DNA from: Oscillospiraceae bacterium
GTDB taxonomy: Bacteria; Bacillota; Clostridia; Oscillospirales; Ruminococcaceae
DNA: 64,000 bases
Assembly: GCA_024404815.1 (NCBI GenBank)
Contig: JAKSPL010000002.1
Coordinates: 1-64,000, forward strand
Direction: 5' to 3'
In this document: positions 50,843 through 59,104 of the stretch, piece after piece
Layout of the letters: every line of letters begins with the position of its first letter
Numbering within the stretch: position 1 is the first letter of the stretch
Made by a program: the position numbers and the translations under genes
Notes under the pieces: model-generated
What the model saw: only the letters and a program-made list of their open reading frames with translations
What the model was told of the DNA's origin: nothing
Database searches by the model: none

Positions 50843-51247
50843 TCAGGTCCAGAGTTCGGTGATAAACATCGGGCTGGATTCGGTTTCGCGCTTGAAGCCG
50901 CAGGACTCATAAAATCCGCACTCATCGTTATAAGCGACCAGCACGATTCGAAGATAATCGGCGTAGGTCGCTTTCATTTTTTCGACCAGTTCCTTGCCGA
51001 TGCCTTTGCCCTGATACTCGGGGCGGACAAGCAGGTAGTGGATATAGGCGGTCATAATGCCGTCATCCATCGCGCAGATCAGTCCGACCAGTTTGTCGCC
51101 GTCCCATGCGGTGTATACGGTTTCAAAATTCCGCATGGCGACCACGAGCTTTTCAGGGAAATGCCCTGACGACCATTCGACCGATAGAAACAAGTCTTCC
51201 AGTTCTTCTTTGCGAAATTCATGGGTGTCACGGTAGGTAATTGCCAT
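50843..51247 (-). CDS. GNAT-family acetyltransferase
   Basis: 134-residue acetyltransferase with the acetyl-CoA loop LVRPEYQGKGIGKELVEKM near residues 73-91 and the C-terminal YNDECGFYESCGFKRE typical of small amine or peptide acetyltransferases of the GNAT group. The acceptor cannot be told. AAAGGAC precedes ATG 51247; it starts 12 bp after the ispF stop and so closes the zinc-ribbon-ispD-ispF operon. Confidence 0.85.
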   Translation of the reverse strand: MAITYRDTHEFRKEELEDLFLSVEWSSGHFPEKLVVAMRNFETVYTAWDGDKLVGLICAMDDGIMTAYIHYLLVRPEYQGKGIGKELVEKMKATYADYLRIVLVAYNDECGFYESCGFKRETESSPMFITELWT

Positions 51248-51259
51248 AGTTCTGTCCTT

Positions 51260-51790
51260 TCAGAGTGGAATCACGCGTCCCATCGGGCGGCGGTAGAGCG
51301 GCTGCGGGATTTTTGTCAGCAGGACAACGCAATGCGCGGCAATGCCCTCCTGATTTCCCGTAAAGCCAAGTTTTTCTTCGGTTGTCGCCTTGACGCTGAC
51401 CTGCGAGAGGTCACAGCCAAGCTTTGCCGCAAGATTCTTTCGCATCTGCGGAATATGGGGTGCCAGCTTCGGTGCCTGTGCGAGAATTGTTGCGTCGAGG
51501 TTGCCGATCTGCCAGCCCTCACGCTGAATCAGACCGTTGACATGAAACAGAAGCTGTAAACTGTCTGCACCTGCATAGCGCGGGTCGGTGTCGGGAAAAT
51601 GCTGTCCGATGTCACCGAGGGCGAGTGCGCCGAGCATCGCGTCCATGATCGCGTGTGTCAGAACGTCCGCATCGGAATGGCCGAGCAGACCGAGCGTATG
51701 CGGAATCTCCACACCGCCGAGAATCAGCTTTCGCTCAGGAACGAGTCGGTGGACGTCATAGCCGTGTCCGATTCGAATTTGGTTCATCAT
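51260..51790 (-). CDS. ispF: 2-C-methyl-D-erythritol 2,4-cyclodiphosphate synthase
   Basis: 176-residue enzyme of the MEP isoprenoid pathway. Metal site GHGYDVHRL at the N-terminus (Asp and His), [27 protein letters not shown], and the C-terminal [22 protein letters not shown]. Follows ispD by 4 bp, a common arrangement for two consecutive parts of the pathway. Either of two adjacent ATG codons (51790, 51787) may be used. Confidence 0.95.
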   Translation of the reverse strand: MMNQIRIGHGYDVHRLVPERKLILGGVEIPHTLGLLGHSDADVLTHAIMDAMLGALALGDIGQHFPDTDPRYAGADSLQLLFHVNGLIQREGWQIGNLDATILAQAPKLAPHIPQMRKNLAAKLGCDLSQVSVKATTEEKLGFTGNQEGIAAHCVVLLTKIPQPLYRRPMGRVIPL

Positions 51791-51794
51791 AATA

Positions 51795-52499
51795 TTATTC
51801 CTCCGTATTTGCGCGGATTTCTTTTAGCAATGCTTCTGCAACGGCGAAATCCTCGGGGGTGGTCAGCTTGATGTTCGTATACGAACCTGTGGTCATTGTG
51901 ACCTGTACGCCGAGTGCCTCGACGAGCTGACAATCGTCTGTAAAATCCTGTCCGCATTGCTCCGCACGCTGTACCGCCTGCTCATAGAGGGAACGGCGGA
52001 ATACCTGCGGTGTCTGCGTCTGGTAGAGCGTGGAGCGGTCGGGTGTATCGGTAATGACACCCTGGCGGACGACTTTGATGGTATCCTTTGCAGGAACGCC
52101 GAGTGTAGCAGCCCCTGTTTTTCGTGCGTCAGCAATGACCTGTTCGATGTCCTCCCTGCGGACAAGCGGTCTGGCACCATCGTGGACAGCGACATATTCC
52201 GCATTCGTGGTAATTGCCGCAAACCCGTTTTTGACGCTCTGCTGACGGGTACTGCCGCCTTTTGCGAGTGTGACGGGACGGGAAAGCTGCATTTTGTTGA
52301 CGATTGCAGTAAATTCGTCGAAATCCTGTTCTCTGCAAACAACAATAAGCTCCGTCACGCTTTCGCAAATGCAAAACGTGCGGAGCGAGTGTTCCAGAAC
52401 AGCTGCATCTCCAAGCGGATGCAGAATTTTATGAATGCCGCCCATTCTGGTGGCGTTACCGGCGCACACCAGAAGGACAGCAGTATCAGCATTAATCAA
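51795..52499 (-). CDS. ispD: 2-C-methyl-D-erythritol 4-phosphate cytidylyltransferase
   Basis: 234-residue cytidylyltransferase of the MEP pathway. Nucleotide loop [13 protein letters not shown] (family form AAGxGxRMG with Cys for the first Ala), [48 protein letters not shown] and [21 protein letters not shown]. The start is placed at TTG 52499: it gives the usual short N-terminus, AAAGG is 9 nt upstream, and it overlaps the zinc-ribbon stop by 8 bp. ATG 52541 would add 14 residues and overlap the upstream gene by 50 bp. Confidence 0.92.
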   Translation of the reverse strand: MINADTAVLLVCAGNATRMGGIHKILHPLGDAAVLEHSLRTFCICESVTELIVVCREQDFDEFTAIVNKMQLSRPVTLAKGGSTRQQSVKNGFAAITTNAEYVAVHDGARPLVRREDIEQVIADARKTGAATLGVPAKDTIKVVRQGVITDTPDRSTLYQTQTPQVFRRSLYEQAVQRAEQCGQDFTDDCQLVEALGVQVTMTTGSYTNIKLTTPEDFAVAEALLKEIRANTEE

Positions 52500-53079
52500 G
52501 ACCGGGAGCCTTTGTGCCGCAGTTTGCACAGAATACAGCATCCGGTGCGAGGGTTTCGCCGCAGTTCGGGCAGACGTTTGCAGCGGGAGCCTGCGGAGCA
52601 GCAGGAGCAGCGGGTTCCATCTTATTGCCGCAGGATGTGCAGAATGCGCCGCCGAGCGGAACCTGCGCGCCGCACTTCGGGCATACAGATGCCTGCGGCT
52701 GTTCTACGGGTGCAGCTACCTGCGGCTGCGGAATGGTCTGGCCACAGCCGGAGCAGAAATTCGTACCCTTTGCGAACTGCTTGCCGCAGCCGGGGCAGGT
52801 GACAGTGCCTTCGATGGTTTCGAGTTCCTTCTGCTTTGCAGCGAGATTGTCGCCCAGCGCAACGATACCGTCGAACAGTTCTGCATATTCGGAAGGGATA
52901 TTTTCCTTGTTTTCCTCATAAAATTTCTGGCCGATATCGCGGTAGCGGTTGCGAAGCTCATTTTCAATCGAAGCGATTTCCTTACGGATGCGGTTTTTGT
53001 CAGCCATGACCTTTGCGCCGTCAGAAACTTCGCGTGCGGTTTTGCTTACAGATGCAGCCAGATTATCAAAAAATCCCAT
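52492..53079 (-). CDS. Triple zinc-ribbon protein with helical N-terminus
   Basis: 195 residues. N-terminal helical part (1-90) rich in Lys and Glu (SKTAREVSDGAKVMADKNRI, LRNRYRDIGQKFYEENKE), then three zinc ribbons: CPGC with CSGC (about 94-110), CPKC with CTSC (about 132-148) and CPNC with CANC (about 170-186), joined by Pro/Ala-rich linkers. Such double-zinc-ribbon proteins are common in clostridia; the function is not established. AAGGAGG precedes ATG 53079. It heads the operon with ispD and ispF. Confidence 0.88.
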   Translation of the reverse strand: MGFFDNLAASVSKTAREVSDGAKVMADKNRIRKEIASIENELRNRYRDIGQKFYEENKENIPSEYAELFDGIVALGDNLAAKQKELETIEGTVTCPGCGKQFAKGTNFCSGCGQTIPQPQVAAPVEQPQASVCPKCGAQVPLGGAFCTSCGNKMEPAAPAAPQAPAANVCPNCGETLAPDAVFCANCGTKAPGLD

Positions 53080-53122
53080 AGTAGTAATCCTCCTTAAATT
53101 TGCGCAAAATGCGCTTTTTATG

Positions 53123-53151
53123 ATTATATCACAAAATTTTGTTTTTGTCAA
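53123..53151 (-). promoter_or_regulatory. Promoter of zinc-ribbon-ispD-ispF operon
   Basis: Minus strand TTGACA (53151-53146) and TATAAT (53128-53123), 17-bp spacer. A short hairpin GCGC-attttgcgc lies in the leader. Confidence 0.85.
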
Positions 53152-53291
53152 CGGAATTTCTGTGTTTTGCGAAACGATTTTTCAAAAATGTATCAGGCGG
53201 CATTCGACAAGATTCTTTGTGAAGCATTTCCGTGTATTTCAGCAGAAAGTGTGTGTGGATTGACATTCTCGCCAAATCGGGGCAAAAACCC

Positions 53292-53319
53292 TTGCGCTTT
53301 CGGCGGAATGTGGTATAAT
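53292..53319 (+). promoter_or_regulatory. Promoter of M23 peptidase gene
   Basis: TTGCGC (53292-53297) and TATAAT (53314-53319), 16-bp spacer. The predicted start of transcription (about 53326) is downstream of the last in-frame ATG (53308). Confidence 0.6.
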
Positions 53320-53358
53320 AAATTCGTTGTATGCAAGAACATTCGGAAAGGAGGCGGC

Positions 53359-55023
53359 ATTACGAGCGGACCTGTTTCAATTTTGCAGTATCTGGGACGA
53401 TGCGGTGCGCGTGTTTTCATCGGTATCGCCCGATTCTTTTTGCGGTGTCTGAAAGGATTATTACAGTTCGGGAAAGATTTTCTCCACGGCTGTCTGCGGA
53501 TATTGAAATTCTGCTGGCGGATCCTGACACAGCCGATTCGCCTGCATTCCAAAGAAGCAGAACGGATCTATGCGGACTGGAAAACCGTCCGTGATGCACC
53601 AAAAGGCACGAAGATCCTGACCATGTGCAAAAGCGTGCTGGTTGGCATTTTCAGCGAAAACGGCATTTTTATTACGATGCTTCGCTATGCGCTGCCGATC
53701 GTCTGCTGTGGATTTCTCTGGTCGCTGGTCAGCTACGGGACGAGCCTGCGCTACGGTGTTGAGGTTTCTGTCAACGGCTGTATGATGGGTTATCTCGAAT
53801 CCGAAGCGGACTATGACAAGGCGGAAGAAATCGTTCGTACACGCCTGTCCTATGCGGCAGAACCGCCCGATGTGCATTTCACCAAGAATCTGCAAATCGT
53901 CAGCTGTGAGGAAGGTGAAGCGTTCCTGACCGCAGGCGGACTGGCGGATAAAATGCTTGAAATTTCGGATATTTCACTCTGCAAGGGCTATGGTGTCTAT
54001 CGCGGCGAGGAATTTCTCGGTGCGGTGTCCAGCCCGAAGCCGATTCAGGCGGCACTTTCCCGTCAGCTTTCCGATTATATGGAGGCGATGGCAGAGGACG
54101 CGGATGATGTATATTATTCCGATCAGATGTCCTATGTCGAGGGCACATATCTTTCCGACAGCCTGACCGATGTCCACGAGATCGTCAAGAAGCTGACAGC
54201 GGTAACGGTGAATACAGGTGTATACAATGCCGCGCCGAATGACACACTTCATGTGGTGGCGGAGCGATACAGCACCACACTTGAATACCTGCGGACACTC
54301 AACCCCGATATTCCCGACCTGCTGACTACGGGTATGCAGGTCATGGTACCGATCGAGGTGCGGAGTATGCCGATTACCTATACGAAAACGAAGCGCACGG
54401 TTTCTTTTATCAACTACGATACCGTAAATGTGGAAACGTCCATGCTGCCTGTTGGAAAGCGTGAGATCTTACAGCAGGGCATCAAGGGCGAAAAGGACAA
54501 TCTTGTACAGGTGACATATGTCAACGGTGCAGAGGTCAAGAGTACGCTGTTGGAATCGAAGCTGATTTCGGAGCCTGTGACAGAGCAGGTCGGCATTGGT
54601 ACCTACGCCGCCGCACCTGCGAGTGCGACAACGGTGCTGACGGGTACAGGCGAGTACGGCTGGCCGGTCAACGGCGGAAGGATCAGCGATGTGTTTATCA
54701 GCAACCGCAATCACCGTGGTCTGGACATTGCGGCGCCGGGCGGTACAGAGATCTATGCGGCGGCTGACGGCATCGTGACTGCGGCGCAGTGGAACAACAG
54801 CTACGGAAACTATATGAAAGTTGACCACGGCAACGGCCGAGAAACGCTCTATGCCCATTGCAGTCTGCTGCTGGCAACGGAGGGAATGGCGGCCAAGCGC
54901 GGTCAGGTCATCGGTCAGGTCGGTACAACAGGGCATTCCACAGGCAACCACCTGCATTTTGAGGTGCGAATTGACGGCGTGAATCATGACCCTGCGGCAT
55001 TTTTGCGAGTCAATGCGGATTGA
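53359..55023 (+). CDS. Membrane-anchored M23 peptidase with LysM and G5-like domains
   Basis: About 554 residues. A basic amphipathic N-terminal part, a membrane segment at about 113-130 (YALPIVCCGFLWSLVSYG), an outside region, a LysM domain at about 290-335 (NDTLHVVAERYSTTLEYLRTLN then VMVPI), a G5-type strand region (TKRTVSFINYDTVNVETSML), and a C-terminal M23 metallopeptidase with HRGLDIAAPGGTEIYAAADG, YMKVDHGNGRETLYAHC and HSTGNHLHFEVR, keeping the zinc residues. It would cut peptidoglycan cross-bridges. The strong AAAGGAGG at 53347-53354 is followed in frame only by ATT (53359) and ACG (53362); no ATG, GTG or TTG is at a usable distance, so initiation appears non-canonical. Confidence 0.8.
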   Translation: MTSGPVSILQYLGRCGARVFIGIARFFLRCLKGLLQFGKDFLHGCLRILKFCWRILTQPIRLHSKEAERIYADWKTVRDAPKGTKILTMCKSVLVGIFSENGIFITMLRYALPIVCCGFLWSLVSYGTSLRYGVEVSVNGCMMGYLESEADYDKAEEIVRTRLSYAAEPPDVHFTKNLQIVSCEEGEAFLTAGGLADKMLEISDISLCKGYGVYRGEEFLGAVSSPKPIQAALSRQLSDYMEAMAEDADDVYYSDQMSYVEGTYLSDSLTDVHEIVKKLTAVTVNTGVYNAAPNDTLHVVAERYSTTLEYLRTLNPDIPDLLTTGMQVMVPIEVRSMPITYTKTKRTVSFINYDTVNVETSMLPVGKREILQQGIKGEKDNLVQVTYVNGAEVKSTLLESKLISEPVTEQVGIGTYAAAPASATTVLTGTGEYGWPVNGGRISDVFISNRNHRGLDIAAPGGTEIYAAADGIVTAAQWNNSYGNYMKVDHGNGRETLYAHCSLLLATEGMAAKRGQVIGQVGTTGHSTGNHLHFEVRIDGVNHDPAAFLRVNAD

Positions 55024-55085
55024 TTTCACAGGCAGACATATGCGGTGTATGTGCCGCTTGTGTCTGCCTGTTTTTGTCTGGCGGC

Positions 55086-55114
55086 TTGACAGAATAGCGG
55101 CGGCGTGTTATACT
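55086..55114 (+). promoter_or_regulatory. Promoter of copper ATPase gene
   Basis: TTGACA (55086-55091) and TATACT (55109-55114), 17-bp spacer. The 90-nt leader has no CopY-type box (TACAnnTGTA). Confidence 0.8.
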
Positions 55115-55212
55115 GAAAATATGTTGTTTCGGCATTTGCGGATGCTGACAAATTGTCCAGTACTGCAAGCCGATGCAAAGAATTGAGCGAAACTTTTCAT
55201 ATGAGGACACAG

Positions 55213-57726
55213 ATGAAACAGTATCTTGTTACGGGAATGACCTGTGCGGCGTGTCAGACACGGGTGGAGAAAGCCGTGTCACAGGTCAAAGGCGTGGAGT
55301 CGGTCGCCGTCAGCCTGCTGACAAACAGCATGGCGGTCGAGGGCGATGTGTCGGATGCGGCGGTCATCCGTGCGGTCACGGCGGCAGGCTACGGCGCAGA
55401 GGTCAGGGACAGTTCTGCGGTATCCGCAGACGAGGACGCGCTGACAGACCGCGAAACACCGCTGCTGAAGCGCAGACTTTTGTGGAGCATCGGCTTCTTG
55501 ATGCCGCTTTTGTACGTGTCGATGGGACACTCGATGTTCGGGCTTCCATTGCCGAATGCGCCGATTCTCATGGGAATCATACAGCTTTTGCTTGCGGCGG
55601 TGCTGCTCTGTATCAACCGCAAATTTTTCGTGTCGGGCATGAAAAGTGTCCTGCACGGCGCACCGAATATGGATACGCTGGTGGCACTTGGCTCATCAGC
55701 GTCATTTTTGTGGAGCGTTTTCGCGTTGATACGAATGTTTTCCACAAAGGACACGGCTTGGTCGCAGGAGTATTATTTCGATTCGGCGGCAATGATTCTG
55801 GTGCTGATCACAGTTGGAAAGCTGCTGGAAGCGCGGAGTAAGGGCAAAACCACGGACGCACTCAAATCGCTGATGCGGCTTGCGCCGCAGACTGCGGTCG
55901 TATTGCGGGAGGGCGCAGAGGTGGAGGTGCCGATCGAGGCGGTGCAGACGGGCGATGTGTTTGTCGTCAAACCGGGGACGCATATTCCCGTGGACGGTGT
56001 GGTGCTGGACGGCGATTCCGCGGTCAACGAATCCGCGCTGACAGGGGAGAGTATCCCTGTGGAAAAAACGGCAGGCAGCAGCGTATCGGCGGCAACGGTC
56101 AATCAGTCGGGCTTTCTCCGCTGTCGGGCAACGCGAGTCGGGGAAGACACCACCCTTTCACAGATCATCCGCATGGTCAGCGAGGCGGCAGCGACAAAAG
56201 CTCCGATTGCAAAAATCGCAGACCGTGTGTCGGGAATATTTGTGCCTGTGGTCTTGGGCATTGCGCTGGTGACGCTGTGTGTCTGGCTGCTGCTCGGACA
56301 TCCATTTGAATTTTCGCTGGCACGGGCAATTTCCGTGCTGGTTATCAGTTGTCCGTGTGCGCTTGGACTGGCAACGCCTGTGGCGATCATGGTCGGGAGC
56401 GGTGTCGGCGCAAAGCACGGTGTCCTGTTCAAGACGGCGCGTGCCCTCGAAACGGCAGGCAAGGTACAGATAATCGCGCTCGACAAGACGGGTACGGTCA
56501 CAAAAGGCGAACCTGTCGTGACAGCGCTCCTGCCTGCGGAGGGCGTTACAGAAACGGAACTGCTGGAAATTGCCTATGCGCTGGAAAAAAAGAGCGAGCA
56601 TCCGTTGGCAGGTGCAGTTGTACGGGCAGCCGAACAGCGTGGTTTGCAGGCAGCAGAAGTGAAAGAATTCCATGCAATTCACGGCAGCGGTCTGACTGCA
56701 ATGCTGGACGGTACGGAACTATATGGCGGTTCTGCGGCATTTTTGGCATCCCGACAAACCCTATCGGCGGAGATTCTCGCACAGGCGGAGCGGCTAGCAG
56801 AACAGGGGAATACGCCCTTGCTGTTCGGGCGCGGCACACAGTATCTCGGAATGTTGGGCGCGGCGGATGTTGAAAAAGAGGACAGCGCGGCGGCAGTTTC
56901 TGAATTGCAGGCAATGGGTGTGCAGGTCGTTCTTCTGACGGGTGACCGTATGCAGACCGCGCAGGCAGTCGGCAAACGCGCTGGCATTACACAGATCGTT
57001 GCAGGGGTTCTGCCTGACGGAAAAGAAGCGGTCATCCGCCGTTTGCAGTCGCTTGGCACAGTGGCAATGGTCGGGGACGGCATCAATGATGCGCCTGCGC
57101 TTGCAGCGGCAGATGTTGGCATTGCGATCGGTGCAGGAACAGATGTGGCGATTGACGCGGCAGATGTGGTGCTGATGCACAGCAGACTGCGCGATGTGCC
57201 TGCGGCGGTCAGATTGTCCCGTGCGGTGATCCGCAATATCCGAGAAAATCTGTTCTGGGCATTTTTCTACAATGCGCTGTGCATTCCGCTTGCGGCAGGG
57301 TGCTGGTACGGTTTGTTCGGCATTGTGCTGCATCCGATGGTCGGAGCGGCGGCGATGAGTCTTTCGAGTCTGTGCGTGGTGACGAACGCGCTGCGGCTCA
57401 ATTTCTTTGCAATGGATTCTATGAAGCGTGACAGGCGCATGGCAAAACAGGTCGATCCTGCTGCACTTGCATCGCTTCTGACTGAGATCAATTCGAAAAC
57501 GGAGGTACAAACCATGACAAAAACCATGAAAATCGAAGGCATGATGTGTATGCACTGCGAGGCGCATACGAAAAAGGCACTTGAAGCCGTTGAAGGCGTT
57601 GCGAGCGCGACAGCAAGCCACACCGACGGAACGGCAGTCGTCACGCTGACAAAACCCGTAGACGATGCGGTGCTGAAAGCGGCAGTCGAAGCAGAAGGCT
57701 ATACCGTGCTGGAAATCGTATCATGA
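55213..57726 (+). CDS. copA: Copper-exporting P1B ATPase fused to a C-terminal CopZ domain
   Basis: 837-residue P-type ATPase. N-terminal heavy-metal domain with GMTCAAC; membrane helices; actuator TGES; the CPC metal site in ISCPCALGLATPVA; phosphorylation motif DKTGTVTKGE; SEHPL nucleotide-binding motif; GDGINDAPALAAADVG hinge. After the last helices, a second heavy-metal domain of about 70 residues (MKIEGMMCMHCEAHTKKALE) is attached and closely resembles free CopZ chaperones. A perfect GGAGGT at 57501-57506 sits 7 nt before ATG 57514, the first codon of this domain, so a separate 70-residue CopZ may also be made. ATG 55213 is used with GAGGA 5 nt before it; ATG 55201 is possible. Exports Cu(I). 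Confidence 0.93.
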   Translation: MKQYLVTGMTCAACQTRVEKAVSQVKGVESVAVSLLTNSMAVEGDVSDAAVIRAVTAAGYGAEVRDSSAVSADEDALTDRETPLLKRRLLWSIGFLMPLLYVSMGHSMFGLPLPNAPILMGIIQLLLAAVLLCINRKFFVSGMKSVLHGAPNMDTLVALGSSASFLWSVFALIRMFSTKDTAWSQEYYFDSAAMILVLITVGKLLEARSKGKTTDALKSLMRLAPQTAVVLREGAEVEVPIEAVQTGDVFVVKPGTHIPVDGVVLDGDSAVNESALTGESIPVEKTAGSSVSAATVNQSGFLRCRATRVGEDTTLSQIIRMVSEAAATKAPIAKIADRVSGIFVPVVLGIALVTLCVWLLLGHPFEFSLARAISVLVISCPCALGLATPVAIMVGSGVGAKHGVLFKTARALETAGKVQIIALDKTGTVTKGEPVVTALLPAEGVTETELLEIAYALEKKSEHPLAGAVVRAAEQRGLQAAEVKEFHAIHGSGLTAMLDGTELYGGSAAFLASRQTLSAEILAQAERLAEQGNTPLLFGRGTQYLGMLGAADVEKEDSAAAVSELQAMGVQVVLLTGDRMQTAQAVGKRAGITQIVAGVLPDGKEAVIRRLQSLGTVAMVGDGINDAPALAAADVGIAIGAGTDVAIDAADVVLMHSRLRDVPAAVRLSRAVIRNIRENLFWAFFYNALCIPLAAGCWYGLFGIVLHPMVGAAAMSLSSLCVVTNALRLNFFAMDSMKRDRRMAKQVDPAALASLLTEINSKTEVQTMTKTMKIEGMMCMHCEAHTKKALEAVEGVASATASHTDGTAVVTLTKPVDDAVLKAAVEAEGYTVLEIVS
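57501..57516 (+). promoter_or_regulatory. Internal ribosome binding site for CopZ-like domain
   Basis: GGAGGT, 7 nt, ATG inside the copA reading frame, exactly at the domain border. The product would be a 70-residue protein with GMMCMHC, the size of an independent CopZ. Confidence 0.6.
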
Positions 57727-57728
57727 CA

Positions 57729-57777
57729 AAACACCCCGAAACAAGTGAAAAACTTGTTTCGGGGTGTTGCTTTTTTT
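57729..57777. terminator. Terminator between copA and the convergent operon
   Basis: Perfect 17-bp stem (arm ACACCCCGAAACAAGT and one flanking pair) with a short A-rich loop, then seven T. Usable in both directions, given the A-run on the left side. Confidence 0.9.
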
Positions 57778-57782
57778 GAGTA

Positions 57783-58232
57783 TCAGCTGTTATTCACGTT
57801 TTCATCCAGATATTTTTTTGCAGTACGGTAGCTCATATATTCCGCAAAGCCTGCGATTCCAAGACAGCCGATGAATGATAAAATGAAAATCAGGCAGAAC
57901 AGAACAGAAAACCCGATCATGATAATTGTGAAAACCATGGGTCCGAGAAATGCGAGCGCGGCGAAAACGAACCAGAGGGTGTATCCGATTTTTTTCTTTT
58001 TGGAGCATTTGTATTTCAGCCCGTCCACAGTATTGATGAACAGATATTCATGGTACCGATGGCTGTATTTGGAGCTGAGATAGATAAAAACGGACACATC
58101 TCCGAATTCATTGACTGTGTGGTACGGCGGATGCAATTTTCGTGTGAGTTTGGAACCGAGAATAGCGAAAACTACGATCATTCCGAAGATGAAAACGGAT
58201 GAAAAAACGGCAACGATAATGTCCGGATTCAT
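57783..58232 (-). CDS. Small membrane protein, unknown function
   Basis: 149 residues with an N-terminal membrane segment (about 5-26, VAVFSSVFIFGMIVVFAIL), a basic soluble part (KLTRKLHPPYHTVNEFG and KYKCSKKKK), and two closely spaced hydrophobic segments (about 85-130). No recognised family. AGAAGG lies 7 nt before ATG 58232. Last gene of the leftward run that begins at minD; 14 bp after the ArsC-like gene. Confidence 0.75.
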   Translation of the reverse strand: MNPDIIVAVFSSVFIFGMIVVFAILGSKLTRKLHPPYHTVNEFGDVSVFIYLSSKYSHRYHEYLFINTVDGLKYKCSKKKKIGYTLWFVFAALAFLGPMVFTIIMIGFSVLFCLIFILSFIGCLGIAGFAEYMSYRTAKKYLDENVNNS

Positions 58233-58246
58233 ATTGCACCTTCTGT

Positions 58247-58591
58247 TCAGGCTTCGTCTTTCACCCACTGTGCCCATGTTTTCGACGCTTCACCGACAGT
58301 TGCCTTCTGACCGTTGCGTACGATCGGTGTGCGGAGCAAAGACGGGTTTTCAAGCAGTTTTTCGAACTGCGCGTCAGGCAGCAGATATTTCACCAGTGCA
58401 GCATCAGGATGCTTTTCATTGATGAGGGGTTCGATTCCCCCCACGCTGCGGACAACGCTTTCGAGTTCACGTTTGCTGAGTCCCTTTGTCGGCAGATCGA
58501 CCGACTGAAATTTGATATGCCGTTCCTGAAAGAATCGTTCGGCTTTTTTTGTATCGAAGCATTTCGATTTCCCGAAGATCTGAATGTTCAT
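58247..58591 (-). CDS. ArsC/Spx-family thioredoxin-fold protein
   Basis: 114-residue thioredoxin-like protein of the ArsC family. The N-terminal NIQIFGKSKCFDTKKAERFF has the single active-site Cys (about residue 11) in C-x-x-T form; ESVVRSVGGIEPLI and the cis-Pro region LLRTPIVRNGQKATVG follow. The lack of a CxxC motif argues against a true Spx regulator. It may reduce arsenate or another substrate with glutathione or another thiol; context (ilvN, membrane protein) does not help. Confidence 0.85.
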   Translation of the reverse strand: MNIQIFGKSKCFDTKKAERFFQERHIKFQSVDLPTKGLSKRELESVVRSVGGIEPLINEKHPDAALVKYLLPDAQFEKLLENPSLLRTPIVRNGQKATVGEASKTWAQWVKDEA

Positions 58592-58606
58592 GGGGATTTT
58601 CCTTTC

Positions 58607-59104
58607 TCAGCCGCGTTCGAGGGCAACGATGCCCGTGCGGCAAAGCTTGATGATGCCAAACGGACGCATCAGCTCGATAAACGCATTCAGCTTCTGGGTT
58701 TCGCCCGTCATTTCGATGCTGATGGAATCGGTTGCGTAGTCGATGATCTTTGCGCGGAACACGCTGACAACGTCAAGAATTTCGTGGCGGTTTTCTGCAT
58801 TCGAACGGACTTTGACCAGCAGCAGTTCACGGTACATACTGGAAGCAGGTGCCATTTCACGGATCTCCGTCACATCTTCGAGCTTTTCGAGCTGTCGGAG
58901 CATCTGTTCTTTTTCGTGCTGACTGCCGTGTGCAACAACGGTGATACGCGAGAGGGCAGGAGATTCGGTTTCGCCCACGGCAAGGCTGTCGATGTTGAAG
59001 CCGCGGCGTGCAAACATTGCAGAAACGCGTGTCAGTACACCAAACTGGTTTGCAACGAGGATACTGATGACATACTGCTCAATCTGTTCCGTTTTCTGTT
59101 CCAT
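58607..59104 (-). CDS. ilvN: Acetolactate synthase small (regulatory) subunit
   Basis: 165-residue regulatory subunit of acetohydroxyacid synthase, first common step of branched-chain amino acid synthesis. N-terminal ACT domain (ISILVANQFGVLTRVSAMFARRGFNIDSLAVG) and C-terminal regulatory domain (RELLLVKVRSNAENRHEI, VEMTG-like ISIEMTGETQKLNAFIELMRPFGI) are complete. It confers valine inhibition on the large subunit, which is not in this window. The start overlaps the PBP2 stop by 26 bp, with AAAGGAG inside PBP2. Confidence 0.93.
   Translation of the reverse strand: MEQKTEQIEQYVISILVANQFGVLTRVSAMFARRGFNIDSLAVGETESPALSRITVVAHGSQHEKEQMLRQLEKLEDVTEIREMAPASSMYRELLLVKVRSNAENRHEILDVVSVFRAKIIDYATDSISIEMTGETQKLNAFIELMRPFGIIKLCRTGIVALERG

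Noticed and set aside
55115..55212. Copper-responsive operator before copA
   Set aside because: No TACAnnTGTA CopY box or convincing CsoR palindrome is present in the leader.
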